NCBI GenBank assembly: GCA_021802375.1 | Contig: JAKAAL010000008.1 | Span: forward strand, 1 to 19,003 | Length of the DNA: 19,003 nt | Reading direction: 5' to 3' | Origin: Bacillota bacterium | Lineage (GTDB): Bacteria; Bacillota_E; Sulfobacillia; Sulfobacillales; Sulfobacillaceae | Part shown: piece by piece, positions 1-7,310 of the stretch | How positions within the stretch are numbered: position 1 is the first letter of the stretch | How the letters are laid out: each line of letters opens with the position of its first letter | Notes under the pieces: model-generated | Told to the model about the DNA's origin: nothing | The model's input: only the letters and a program-made list of their open reading frames with translations | Database searches by the model: none | Translations under genes and position numbers: made by a program

Positions 1-1362
1 AACATTCGGTATACAGGTTGTGCTAGAGTGCGGCACTTGTACCGAGGTACACGATTGCGCTCCCGTAGCCACATCCCGCCAGGACGTGATGGGTCTAGTT
101 ACATAGGCCGTATACGTGTAATCTTGCGGGACCGTGCGCCATTGAGTGACCGTCTGCTCTTGATATGTCGTGTGGGAAGCCCATCCGCCATTGCAGGCAC
201 GAATGGGATACCAACCAATGCCGGGAAGGTAGTTCCAATTGTCATAGCAATTCATCTGGGTATCCCAGTAATACGATGTGACAGGAACGTCTTCTGTGAC
301 AGTATACGGTTCTGTTACGTACCGTACTCCCTCTTCAGTAACGGGGACACTTTCGTATGTCGTCACCAACTCCCGTTCCGTGATCGGGGTGCAATCTTGC
401 TGAGTCGTATAGGTTGTTGTCGTGTGTTGATGTTCCCCAGCGGGACAAGCTGCAGACTGCGTAGACGTTGTTGTGGGTGACGTAGACGTTGGGGGAGGCG
501 TGTACGTTGTGGTAGACGGTGTATAGGTCGGTTGTGTCGTTGTGGTAGGCGGTGTAGACGTCGGTTGGGTTTGACTCCCACTCACGCAAGCAACCTGACT
601 CGTGCTCGTGACTGCGCCTGTATTGACATTATGCGAGTACTCGGTTTGCGAGCCGTTCACACACGCTGAAAACGTCCATTGCGCGTAAGTCCCTGCGCTA
701 TCCGTCCCGGTTCCTTGACAGACCCCGTCCCCGTTGATTTGTTGTTCTCCTGCGGGGCACCCCTGCCCGGCCTGCGTGCAATAGGATTTGCCCGTACTAG
801 CATTGTATGCCGTGACACCGCCAGTCTGCGAGGCACACCCATTATACGTATACGATCCGGTTTCGTTCGAGACAGTATTATTAAAGCCGGATGTCGTGTT
901 ACTAATGTTTTGGGATAGGGGATCTTGATATCCCGAAGGGGGCTTCCAGCTATCGCCAGATGTGGCCGATGAGTTGTTCGAAGACGTGCCGCTCGTACTG
1001 GTCGATGCCGTGCTGGAAGCCCCGGTACCCGAGCCCCATGAACTCGAACTCGATGTGCTCGTATTAGAACTCGGTGAACTTGAACTTGACTGTGACCAAT
1101 GGCATAGAGCCTCGGTAGAACACTGCGCACCACTAGCATTACCGGAATGGCAATCATGACTTTGCCCGCCATAGACATTACACCAAGTGGCTGTCCCGCA
1201 CCCACTGCATCCTTCATTTTGCCAAGCCGCTTCGACAGGATGGGATATCATCAGAGTACCCGCCACAATAGGCACAGCCAATAGCAATAATGCCCCGACG
1301 AAATGGTGCCGTAATGTGTGATCGCGCGGAGGACGCATCCTTCGCGGCGATTTTGTGTGCAT
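1..1362 (-). CDS. Secreted Cys-rich, Ser/Thr/Pro-rich surface protein (C-terminus beyond left edge)
   Basis: One frame stays open for 454 codons from the ATG at 1362 to the first base of the window, so the 3' end is missing. A GGAGGG ribosome-binding site lies 7 bases before the ATG. Residues 1-20 are basic, 21-40 are hydrophobic, and PVEA-AW at 42-47 is a plausible signal-peptidase site. After it I count 18 cysteines, starting with a CSGC at 52-55 and spread to the end of the visible part. A Ser/Gly/Thr linker lies at about 88-130 and a Thr/Pro/Tyr-rich stretch at about 265-300. The last visible 150 residues are rich in Val-Thr-x-x-Pro/Tyr units, for example VTEPYTVTEDVPVT. The even cysteine number and the nearby thioredoxin-like gene suggest a disulfide-bonded surface or adhesin-like protein; that role is inference. 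I do not recognise the family. It is 57 bases downstream of the 274-residue gene and probably cotranscribed with it. Confidence 0.85.
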   Translation of the reverse strand, partial: MHTKSPRRMRPPRDHTLRHHFVGALLLLAVPIVAGTLMISHPVEAAWQNEGCSGCGTATWCNVYGGQSHDCHSGNASGAQCSTEALCHWSQSSSSSPSSNTSTSSSSSWGSGTGASSTASTSTSGTSSNNSSATSGDSWKPPSGYQDPLSQNISNTTSGFNNTVSNETGSYTYNGCASQTGGVTAYNASTGKSYCTQAGQGCPAGEQQINGDGVCQGTGTDSAGTYAQWTFSACVNGSQTEYSHNVNTGAVTSTSQVACVSGSQTQPTSTPPTTTTQPTYTPSTTTYTPPPTSTSPTTTSTQSAACPAGEHQHTTTTYTTQQDCTPITERELVTTYESVPVTEEGVRYVTEPYTVTEDVPVTSYYWDTQMNCYDNWNYLPGIGWYPIRACNGGWASHTTYQEQTVTQWRTVPQDYTYTAYVTRPITSWRDVATGAQSCTSVQVPHSSTTCIPNV

Positions 1363-1419
1363 AACCAACCCTCCGTTTCCTAGTGAATTCCTATCCAATA
1401 CTCGGCAATTAGCCTGTGA

Positions 1420-2244
1420 TTACTTGGACGGAGTTCCCAAAGTATTCGCTACGGCATGAATCGTGATCTGTTCAGCCCACCATTGCCACCGACCATGACT
1501 GTGAGTCAGCCCCATAATGGCTCCCCCGGTTTGTATCACTGAGCGCACCGTGGTCTTGCCACCGGGCCGGGGAACCACCCCGATTTCGTTGAGGATGACC
1601 GGCACCCGCAGCAAGATCACGGCAGTAGGAGCCCCGGGGATCTGATGCGTCACGGGATAAACTCGGACGGAAGGACCGTGTGGATACGGTTTCGGTGTCG
1701 CCTGAATGCGGAGAATCCAGTGCGGTGCGGCAAATTTGCCCGTCGGTCCGGTGTAGAGGGCCTGTTCTAATGCCCAGAATTTCGGGGCCGTAGCGGGGCC
1801 GGCATTCAGCACACCTTTTAGCGGATCATTGCCCACCAGTGTCGTGAGATCTTGAGCAGCTTGGTGCAATCCGGCCTGCCACACTGTCGGGGGAATTCCC
1901 GTCGCACCCAATTGACGACTGGCATCGATGATGTATGCAGCGTTTTGCTTCCAGACGGTGCGAATCCCCGTAATCTGATCACCGGGAGCAATCCCCCGAA
2001 TCTGCGTCTCTTGTGGAGTCAGTCCCATGTCTTGCGGGAGAATCTGCCCATGACTGCTTTTGAGGACCGGGTGCTGTCGGATGAGCCGATTAAGAAATTG
2101 CTGATAGGCCCGTTGATTCGCCTGTATCATGGCGGTCATGGGCGATACGGATGGTGAGGGAGATCGATGGCCCGCCCGCCACACTCCTCCGATGATGCCC
2201 AGGGCCACGAGTCCGATGGATATGGTCCAATACTTCCAGCGCAT
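1420..2244 (-). CDS. Membrane-anchored extracytoplasmic protein of unknown function
   Basis: 274 residues, with GGAGG 8 bases before the ATG. One hydrophobic segment at about residues 6-22 is followed by a Ser/Pro-rich stretch, so it is an N-terminally anchored or signal-bearing exported protein. The rest is soluble. The stretch PPTVWQAGLHQAAQDL...GNDP at residues 118-141 matches TPQVLEAGMHMAGRAL...GNDP at 317-340 of the upstream 487-residue secreted protein. Both then continue into beta-rich sequence (ILLRVPVILNEIG here, VDLTVPMTYTEVM there). The two genes therefore look like paralogues over their C-terminal halves. A terminator between them (2285-2310) separates the units, yet only about 40 bases remain for a promoter, so expression may depend on read-through. 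I do not recognise a known family. Confidence 0.85.
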   Translation of the reverse strand: MRWKYWTISIGLVALGIIGGVWRAGHRSPSPSVSPMTAMIQANQRAYQQFLNRLIRQHPVLKSSHGQILPQDMGLTPQETQIRGIAPGDQITGIRTVWKQNAAYIIDASRQLGATGIPPTVWQAGLHQAAQDLTTLVGNDPLKGVLNAGPATAPKFWALEQALYTGPTGKFAAPHWILRIQATPKPYPHGPSVRVYPVTHQIPGAPTAVILLRVPVILNEIGVVPRPGGKTTVRSVIQTGGAIMGLTHSHGRWQWWAEQITIHAVANTLGTPSK

Positions 2245-2284
2245 GTCGATTGCCTCCTTGTTCTCTCTCCATCACCAGGGTCCC

Positions 2285-2310
2285 AAAAACCCCAGGGGAA
2301 ACCCCTGGGG
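2285..2310 (-). terminator. Intrinsic terminator of the 487-residue secreted protein gene
   Basis: A perfect 9-bp stem, CCCCAGGGG / CCCCTGGGG (2290-2298 and 2302-2310), has a 3-base loop. Read on the minus strand it is followed at once by TTTTT (2289-2285), the usual form of a Rho-independent terminator. It begins 34 bases after the stop codon at 2344. There is no T-run on the plus-strand side, so it is one-directional. Confidence 0.85.
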
Positions 2311-2343
2311 TCAAGTGTCGTTATTCGTCTAGAGGGAAGGCTA

Positions 2344-3807
2344 TTAGGAGGCAGGCCAGATGATGGGGCTGGAAATCATCTTATTTTTAAATCCACCAAA
2401 TCCCCACTGCAAGCCGCCAGACACTAAGGGATCGCGAAACAGGTCCACGGTCACTTGAGCCTGCATCGTCGTAACTTCTACATTGTTCGGGTCTCCTGGC
2501 TGTTGATAGTTCATCACTTCGGTGTACGTCATGGGCACGGTCAGATCCACAATGCGTTGGGGCAAGTTTGCAGGTACTGAGTATTGCGGCTTCGCTACGC
2601 TCATGGTCGGATACGTGGTCGTCTTTTGAATCATGACCGATTGGTTATACGCATAATTGTGAGTCGTTTCCATGCTGTATCCACCCCAATAATCGTTTAA
2701 AAGGTTCTGAACGGCTGGTGCTACCTGGGTTCCGGGAGCAGGGAGCGGCGAGAGAAGGCCAGGTTCCATGACAGATGTTAATGTGGCTGGGTCGTTGCCA
2801 AAATAGTCCATCAATGCGCGTCCGGCCATGTGCATGCCGGCCTCCAGCACTTGTGGCGTCACGGTCACGCCGTGCGACTGGGCAATGACTTGGGCCTGGG
2901 TGAGCAAATCGGGATTCGTCTGGAGCAAAGCCGCCGCCCCTGTAATGCTTCCGTTGGGCGGCAAGGAAGCCGGAATCAAGGGATCAACAATACTCGCGCT
3001 CGGCGCTCCCGGCAAGCGTGAGAGCATGGCGATCCCATTGCTTCCCTTGAAGAAGGAATATCCGTTCAAAATCGACAGCACAGTGGACTGCGCTTGGGCA
3101 TTCGCCGTATTCAGGGCAAACATCTTCGGGGTAGTGGCCGTCGCGGGCGTTATCCCCAAATTCGTTCCCGCATTGGTCGGTTCTTCCACGGTTTTCGCAT
3201 AGACTGCCGTTTCAAACTGGGCAGTCTTGGGGGTAAAGGTGTAGGTATTCTGAGACGTATAGTTAGTGCCGGTCCACTGTCCATTTTGTTCAATCCAAAA
3301 TTGGTAGACCGGATTCGTGATGTTCTGGGCTTGGGCTGTAATCGTTACAGGGTGTCCGGCAGTGACTCCCCCGGATGTCAAAGCATTGGTTATGCCGGTC
3401 ACCGTGACCGTGGTGCCGACATTAATCGTCTGTTGAGCATTGACTGCGGCAGTCCAATCGTGATCGCGAATCTGGGCCGGAGTCAAAGCACTCACGACGA
3501 CAAGATAGCTGCCGTTTTGGATGTTGGGCATCTTGTAGGTAGCTTGGGATGACCAGGGTTGCACATTTTTCCATTGGCCATTCGGCTCTTGAACCCAAAA
3601 ATCATACAGGACGGAGCCGCTCGATGCCGAGCCGTGGGCCGTGAGGGTCACGGTGCTTCCGGGCTGATTGGCTCCGGTGGCATTGAGCGTCACGCTTTGG
3701 ACTGTCGGGATGGTTGCTGCATAGGACGGCACGGAAAGTCCTGCAGCACTAAACATGATTGCGGCAGCTAATGCGATCCGACGTACTTTGGACACATGAT
3801 TGATCAT
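2344..3807 (-). CDS. Secreted protein with two Ig-like/Y_Y_Y-type repeats and a novel C-terminal domain
   Basis: 487 residues. A classical signal peptide covers 1-30 (basic start, hydrophobic 11-25, cleavage after SYA). Two homologous beta-sandwich-like repeats follow, at about 36-108 and 134-206, each carrying an FW[VI]-x-N-G-Q-W core (FWVQEPNGQW at 70-79, FWIEQNGQW at 170-178). This style resembles the Ig-like/Y_Y_Y repeats of bacterial surface proteins; the exact family is not certain. Residues about 235-487 form a separate domain containing AGMHMAGRAL...GNDP (323-340), which is shared with the downstream 274-residue protein. An in-frame stop just upstream limits the start to ATG 3807 or the nearby GTG codon 5. 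There is no good ribosome-binding site, unlike its neighbours; instead a strong hairpin sits 6 bases before the ATG. A clear terminator follows the gene. The role is probably in the cell envelope; its substrate is unknown. Confidence 0.88.
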   Translation of the reverse strand: MINHVSKVRRIALAAAIMFSAAGLSVPSYAATIPTVQSVTLNATGANQPGSTVTLTAHGSASSGSVLYDFWVQEPNGQWKNVQPWSSQATYKMPNIQNGSYLVVVSALTPAQIRDHDWTAAVNAQQTINVGTTVTVTGITNALTSGGVTAGHPVTITAQAQNITNPVYQFWIEQNGQWTGTNYTSQNTYTFTPKTAQFETAVYAKTVEEPTNAGTNLGITPATATTPKMFALNTANAQAQSTVLSILNGYSFFKGSNGIAMLSRLPGAPSASIVDPLIPASLPPNGSITGAAALLQTNPDLLTQAQVIAQSHGVTVTPQVLEAGMHMAGRALMDYFGNDPATLTSVMEPGLLSPLPAPGTQVAPAVQNLLNDYWGGYSMETTHNYAYNQSVMIQKTTTYPTMSVAKPQYSVPANLPQRIVDLTVPMTYTEVMNYQQPGDPNNVEVTTMQAQVTVDLFRDPLVSGGLQWGFGGFKNKMISSPIIWPAS

Positions 3808-3813
3808 ATCACT

Positions 3814-3839
3814 GGAACTGGCCCGATGGGTTCAGTTCC
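3814..3839 (-). promoter_or_regulatory. Leader hairpin just upstream of the secreted-protein start codon
   Basis: GGAACTG (3814-3820) and CAGTTCC (3833-3839) are a perfect 7-bp inverted repeat, with an inner CCC/GGG that can extend the stem. In the minus-strand transcript it ends 6 bases before the ATG at 3807, where the ribosome-binding site should be. It could be an operator, a translation-controlling RNA hairpin or a 5' stabiliser. The structure is seen; its role is inference. Confidence 0.45.
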
Positions 3840-3941
3840 CTATCCCCCTTGTATAGATACTTTGAGTACGATAAAGGTTTCGCCACCAACAGTCTCATTC
3901 CTGCCTGCTGAGCGAGGCACCAATTTTTCTGCCGGGGCTCC

Positions 3942-4664
3942 CTACTTCTGGCCGGATGGATTTGCCAACACTTGGTGCAATACACTCTGAGCCCCGGTCA
4001 GGGTCATGGCCCCGGGAGCGGCCTGGGCAATGCGGCCCGCAGCATTGACCCACGCTATCGTCGGAAAGGATTGAATATTCCAGGCCTGTTGCGTGGCCGA
4101 TGGCGCAATGTAGATATGGATGTTTGGCGCATTGAGTGTCCCAAACGTTTTTTTGTACTGCGTCATCACCGTCTCCATCCCTGCCACGGTGAGGGAACCG
4201 CCCGATCCGTCATGTCCCGAAAAAGCGGGGCTTCGAGGCCCAGGATCGGCAATGCCGCCTTGGGGAGACACGTCCACTACGTCGATGGTCACCCCAGGAG
4301 TTTTGACTATCTGTGGCCACACCCATTTGTCCTCGTAGCCACAGTAGAGGCACCAGGAGGCCATCGCCATGACTACGGTTGCTCGGCTGCCACGGGCCAG
4401 AGTTGTCGGATGCCCTGACAGAGTATCGACCGAGGTCTGAAAAGCGAATGCATTCCCCACCGTAAAGGGACTGTGCGGCGTCGTACCGCTGGGACTGGGG
4501 CTGGTCGAGTGGCTTCCGGTTTGTCCGGTTGCTGTGGCCGGGGTAGACGTACTCGGGTGCATAATCAGAATGCCCAGTCCGACACCGCTGATCATCAGCC
4601 CCGCGGCCACGACCGCCCCCAAACCCATCAGAGTAGCCTTGGAAAGATTGATGGTCACTTTCAT
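3942..4664 (-). CDS. Membrane-anchored thioredoxin-like (TlpA/ResA-type) protein
   Basis: 240 residues, with AGGAGG 10 bases before the ATG. A transmembrane segment at about 12-35 is followed by a Ser/Thr/Pro linker (38-66) and then a thioredoxin-like domain placed outside the membrane. The redox motif is WCLYC (C105 and C108), close to the WCxxC of the family, and SFPT (199-202) supplies the conserved cis-proline, P201. Extracytoplasmic thioredoxins make, reduce or isomerise disulfides, or deliver electrons for cytochrome maturation. Between the beta strand after the CxxC and the FPT there is an insert rich in Gly/Asp/Ser (132-158). No cytochrome biogenesis genes are nearby, but a Cys-rich secreted protein is encoded in the same cluster, so a role in its folding is plausible (inference). 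There are 134 bases to the next gene, with no clear terminator in between. Confidence 0.88.
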   Translation of the reverse strand: MKVTINLSKATLMGLGAVVAAGLMISGVGLGILIMHPSTSTPATATGQTGSHSTSPSPSGTTPHSPFTVGNAFAFQTSVDTLSGHPTTLARGSRATVVMAMASWCLYCGYEDKWVWPQIVKTPGVTIDVVDVSPQGGIADPGPRSPAFSGHDGSGGSLTVAGMETVMTQYKKTFGTLNAPNIHIYIAPSATQQAWNIQSFPTIAWVNAAGRIAQAAPGAMTLTGAQSVLHQVLANPSGQK

Positions 4665-4728
4665 GGGAAATTGTCCTCCTCAGTGTAGTATTCTGCCTCT
4701 ACCAACAATCTGCCTGGGCATGACAGAC

Positions 4729-4758
4729 AAACGGCCCAGCACTTTCACTGGGCCGTTT
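4729..4758 (-). terminator. Hairpin terminator after the 71-residue gene
   Basis: AAACGGCCCAG (4729-4739) and CTGGGCCGTTT (4748-4758) form a perfect 11-bp stem with an 8-base loop. On the minus strand the stem ends in TTT followed by GTCTGTC, a modest T-rich tail. It lies 74 bases after the stop at 4833. The A/T ends of the stem would let it work in either direction, but no plus-strand gene precedes it. Confidence 0.7.
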
Positions 4759-4832
4759 GAGAATCGGGCAGACTGTTTAGTGAGAGATTATGGACCATGA
4801 GGAATCAACATGGCCCGACAGCGACAGGGATT

Positions 4833-5048
4833 TCAGTACCCCGCAAACCGTTTGGTGTGAACGATCTGGCCCTCTTTGAGCAATCGGTATTCCACAAAAT
4901 CGTCGCCGGGATCGCTGAAGGAGGTACCCCACATTTCTAGGGTATCGGCTTGAGCTGCCTCTTCAGAAGAAAATCCGGGACCCAAGGGAGGCATCTCGGT
5001 GGCAGCAGACATCATGGCATCGGCAGTAACGTGCTTGACGCAGTACAT
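4833..5048 (-). CDS. Small acidic protein of unknown function (71 residues)
   Basis: An AAAGGA ribosome-binding site lies 10 bases before the ATG, and a strong hairpin terminator follows the gene. The protein has no signal peptide or membrane segment. It has a Met/Ala-rich N-terminus, an acidic middle (SSEEAAQADTLEMW) and a C-terminus, DFVEYRLLKEGQIVHTKRFAGY, that looks like a small beta-hairpin domain. I do not recognise the family. The short frames overlapping it (4950-5159 plus, 4963-5196 minus) have neither such a ribosome-binding site nor protein-like composition. The terminator makes it separate from, or the end of, the unit that begins with the Trp-rich gene 107 bases upstream. Confidence 0.7.
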   Translation of the reverse strand: MYCVKHVTADAMMSAATEMPPLGPGFSSEEAAQADTLEMWGTSFSDPGDDFVEYRLLKEGQIVHTKRFAGY

Positions 5049-5155
5049 GGTATCCAGTCCTTTCGGCTTTTGATTGAGAAGTCAGGCCCAGGGTTCTTAT
5101 TTTATCGGCGGAACAGCAAACGGTATCAGAAGAATCATCATCCCTCACTCGGCCA

Positions 5156-6346
5156 TTAGCATCCCGAGCAGACCGGATCGTTCTCCGAGAGATCAATAAT
5201 TTTCGGTTCAGACCAAACGCTTGTCAAAGAATCGGCTGGAGGCTGCCAAAGCTGTCGGGGTTCGGCTGTACACGAAAACCAGTGATTAAGCAATTGTAAC
5301 CTATAGGATGTATCACCAAATGTCTGGGACCCTTGTTCATCCGTCAAGACTAACTGATGTTGCGCATTCCGGATAAGATCGACATAGACGACCTGATTGC
5401 CCGGGGGAACTAAAGGCCATTGATAGATGGACCACGAGGTGGCGCGTCCTGCATGAAAGACCACAATCCCCGATTTGTCTTGAGGCAGTGACAGATGCCA
5501 TTGCCCTCGCCAATTGTCCCAAAGCCAAATAGCATGCGGACCTTGGCGGATCTTTTGGAGGACAAACTTCGGATCGTCAGACGTCTCTTTCACCCATAGC
5601 GTAGATGTCCCGCGTTGGGCAAGTTGCTCGGCCATCTGTTGCAGAACGGCTGACCAAGCCATTCGATGTCCTGTGGCGAATAGCCAATGATGCGGGGTTT
5701 GAATGCGGTCCAGGATGATGGCCACCAGATCCTCAAACGATTTCTCTGCAGGATATTCGGGCTCGTTAGGCACTACGGGTAACATGCTTTGTGTCGGGGA
5801 TGCCCACCAATAATAGGGTGCCGTCTGTCGCCAATCCCAAGGTGCAGCCCATAGTTGTCCCTGCATCTCCGCTGACTGCGTTAAATCGCTTCGCGGCAAG
5901 ATCCATTCCCCCGCGAATTGGTGGTGTTCATCCGTCCAGGTCCACTGAATGGTTATCTGATCCTCTGTATATTGCCCAATCGCCGTGTCTATGACGGCAA
6001 GAGGCTGACCGTCGATCCACGGAATCGTCTGGGGCATGTCACGGGTCCCCGCGATGATTCCCCGGCGGCAGGGTAGAGTACGACCTGTCCACATGATGCG
6101 CGCCACATCATGCCATTGTTCGACCAAAGCAATCCAGGATTCGTCCCACGGAATCTTGGGGGGCCATTCTGTAACCATTCCTGCCCCGCGTAGCCATGCC
6201 CACGGTTGATCTTGCTCTGTAGCCCTGCGAGCCATGCGGGTTAATAGAGTCAGGATACCGGGTTCGCACATTTTTACGACGACCCAGTGATCCATCGTGA
6301 CGAGCCATTGTTGAAGCAGGACTTCCAGATGATTCGTCGAATTCAT
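5156..6346 (-). CDS. Trp-rich protein of unknown function (396 residues)
   Basis: I chose the ATG at 6346 because AAAGGT lies about 10 bases before it. The longer in-frame start at 6454 would overlap the divergent plus-strand gene, and its extra residues look non-native. The protein is unusually rich in Trp and Gln, has no membrane segment, and ends in a short Cys-containing tail (DPVCSGC). Residues from about 245 onward alternate hydrophobic strands and helices: HHWLFATGHRMAWSAVLQQM, then HAIWLWDNW, then GIVVFHAG. This is reminiscent of a P-loop NTPase fold with its Walker lysine lost, but that is weak inference. No family is recognised. It is the first gene of the left cluster and is transcribed divergently from the ParB-like gene, with only 34 bases between the start codons. 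Confidence 0.8.
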   Translation of the reverse strand: MNSTNHLEVLLQQWLVTMDHWVVVKMCEPGILTLLTRMARRATEQDQPWAWLRGAGMVTEWPPKIPWDESWIALVEQWHDVARIMWTGRTLPCRRGIIAGTRDMPQTIPWIDGQPLAVIDTAIGQYTEDQITIQWTWTDEHHQFAGEWILPRSDLTQSAEMQGQLWAAPWDWRQTAPYYWWASPTQSMLPVVPNEPEYPAEKSFEDLVAIILDRIQTPHHWLFATGHRMAWSAVLQQMAEQLAQRGTSTLWVKETSDDPKFVLQKIRQGPHAIWLWDNWRGQWHLSLPQDKSGIVVFHAGRATSWSIYQWPLVPPGNQVVYVDLIRNAQHQLVLTDEQGSQTFGDTSYRLQLLNHWFSCTAEPRQLWQPPADSLTSVWSEPKIIDLSENDPVCSGC

Positions 6347-6380
6347 AAAAAAACCGACCTTTCGAGAGGAGTGATGGATT

Positions 6381-6887
6381 GTGATCCCACTATCGAGAAC
6401 AGTCGTTCTCGCACTAATTGATGAGCGAATCTCACAAATTCCATTAACTGCCACACCTACGGAAGTGCATGTGGCAATTGGAAAGCTTCTCTGCGACTTG
6501 CGGACTTATTTACCATGCCCATACAATGACAAAATCATATCTCCGCCATCGTGCACAGCTCCTATCACGAATCCTTTAGTTGAAGACGTTGCCCTGGCAA
6601 ACATCGTCGGGGACAACTGGATTTTTCAGTCCCAAGATACCTGGCCATCGTGCGAAGGTCACTGGCAACGTGTGGCAAATCTGTTATTCGCATCAGGGAG
6701 CCGACAACTTGCAAAAGCTGATCAGATCGTACAGGCTGTTCGCCCCAACGCCGTTATAGGAACGCGCTTGAAAAATGGCAACGTATGGATTGACGAGGGA
6801 TTGCGACGTATTTATGCCATTTGGTTGTTAGGCGGGTTAACCGTGCCGGTGCTTATCGTTGATAAAGAAGCATCGACAGATGATTAG
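6381..6887 (+). CDS. ParB/sulfiredoxin-fold-like protein
   Basis: The only convincing plus-strand gene. The start is GTG at 6381, with AGGAG 9 bases upstream; 168 residues. The C-terminal part contains VWIDEGLRRIYAIWLLGG followed by LTVPVLIVD (residues 135-161). This has the shape of the ParB-like nuclease / sulfiredoxin superfamily core, where a stretch like I-D-G-x-x-R precedes an Ala-rich helix and a T-[VI]-P-V strand. The Gly-His/Arg of the classic DGHHR motif is altered to EGLRR. There is no helix-turn-helix region like that of a full ParB, so DNA partitioning is not implied. Many such stand-alone domains sit on mobile elements with unknown roles. Codons look more A/T-rich than in the conjugation genes to the right, consistent with a different origin. 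The family assignment is by pattern only. Confidence 0.72.
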   Translation: MIPLSRTVVLALIDERISQIPLTATPTEVHVAIGKLLCDLRTYLPCPYNDKIISPPSCTAPITNPLVEDVALANIVGDNWIFQSQDTWPSCEGHWQRVANLLFASGSRQLAKADQIVQAVRPNAVIGTRLKNGNVWIDEGLRRIYAIWLLGGLTVPVLIVDKEASTDD

Positions 6888-7127
6888 CAATGCTCTGTGC
6901 AGGAGAAACAAATCCGGAACAGAGCCATTGTTGTTAAGAATGCTGAGCAATCAGGGAGCGCATTTTCGCAGTGCGATGCAGGTTTTTGCGGAGTTTTTGA
7001 GGACAATGAGTACAAAAATTCAGGCCCCACTGTGGACGCCTTTTTCAGTATAGCCCTGCCCTCTATGCCGTGTCAAGCGACCCGTTGTTCTGCGGACCAT
7101 TCATTAGATTCCGACGCGTCACGGGTA

Positions 7128-7150
7128 CAAAAAGCCGCCCGCAGGCGGCT
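7128..7150 (-). terminator. Intrinsic terminator facing left, end of the conjugation/IscB-like unit
   Basis: AGCCGCC (7133-7139) and GGCGGCT (7144-7150) form a 7-bp GC-rich stem with a 4-base loop. On the minus strand it is followed by a run of five T's (7133-7129), the first of which pairs in the stem. No such run exists on the plus-strand side. It lies about 160 bases after the stop of the IscB-like gene and may originally have ended the FtsK-like operon. Confidence 0.75.
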
Positions 7151-7152
7151 CG

Positions 7153-7228
7153 GTGTCAGCAACGAAATTATGGATCTGGGTGATCTACCCTGTCTTGCTG
7201 GAGGAACAGTTGAATGACTTGCTGACAC
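7153..7228. repeat. 10-bp inverted repeat enclosing smaller hairpins
   Basis: GTGTCAGCAA (7153-7162) and TTGCTGACAC (7219-7228) are perfect inverted copies 56 bases apart. Inside lies a GGGT/ACCC hairpin (around 7178-7190) and a second TTGCTG (around 7195-7200) that could pair with the same left arm. It directly adjoins the terminator stem. It could be an insertion-element end structure or a structured RNA tail; neither is proven. Confidence 0.45.
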
Positions 7229-7310
7229 GCCGAAATGGCCACCGGCAATGCGTCGATGAGTCAACTCCGCGCTTCGAAAATGCTTTTAAATGAGGGTAGT
7301 GCGGCATCGT

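Larger units (their letters stand above)
6888..7260. other. Gene-poor interval, probably decayed sequence
   Basis: I find no convincing gene here. Open frames of 64 and 106 codons on the plus strand overlap each other, lack ribosome-binding sites and have poor protein character. A 63-codon minus frame runs through a terminator hairpin. The interval holds a minus-strand terminator (7128-7150) and a 10-bp inverted repeat with internal hairpins (7153-7228). It may be what is left of the original downstream end of the conjugation operon or of an insertion element. Confidence 0.5.

Noticed and set aside
262..560. Tandem short repeats that might be a CRISPR or microsatellite
   Set aside because: The repetition comes from Thr/Pro and Val-Thr codons of the secreted protein; there are no regular spacers.
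657..1217. 186-codon minus frame and other frames at the left edge (28-480 plus, 335-589 minus)
   Set aside because: The real reading is the 454-codon frame open to the window edge, with signal peptide and ribosome-binding site; these are shadows of its repetitive codons.
5049..5155. Possible promoter TAAAAT before the 71-residue gene
   Set aside because: A -10-like TAAAAT is present, but no -35 at a suitable distance could be found, so I do not call it.
6859..7217. Plus-strand frames of 64 and 106 codons after the ParB-like gene
   Set aside because: No ribosome-binding sites, mutual overlap, and the longer one reads through a terminator stem; no motif.
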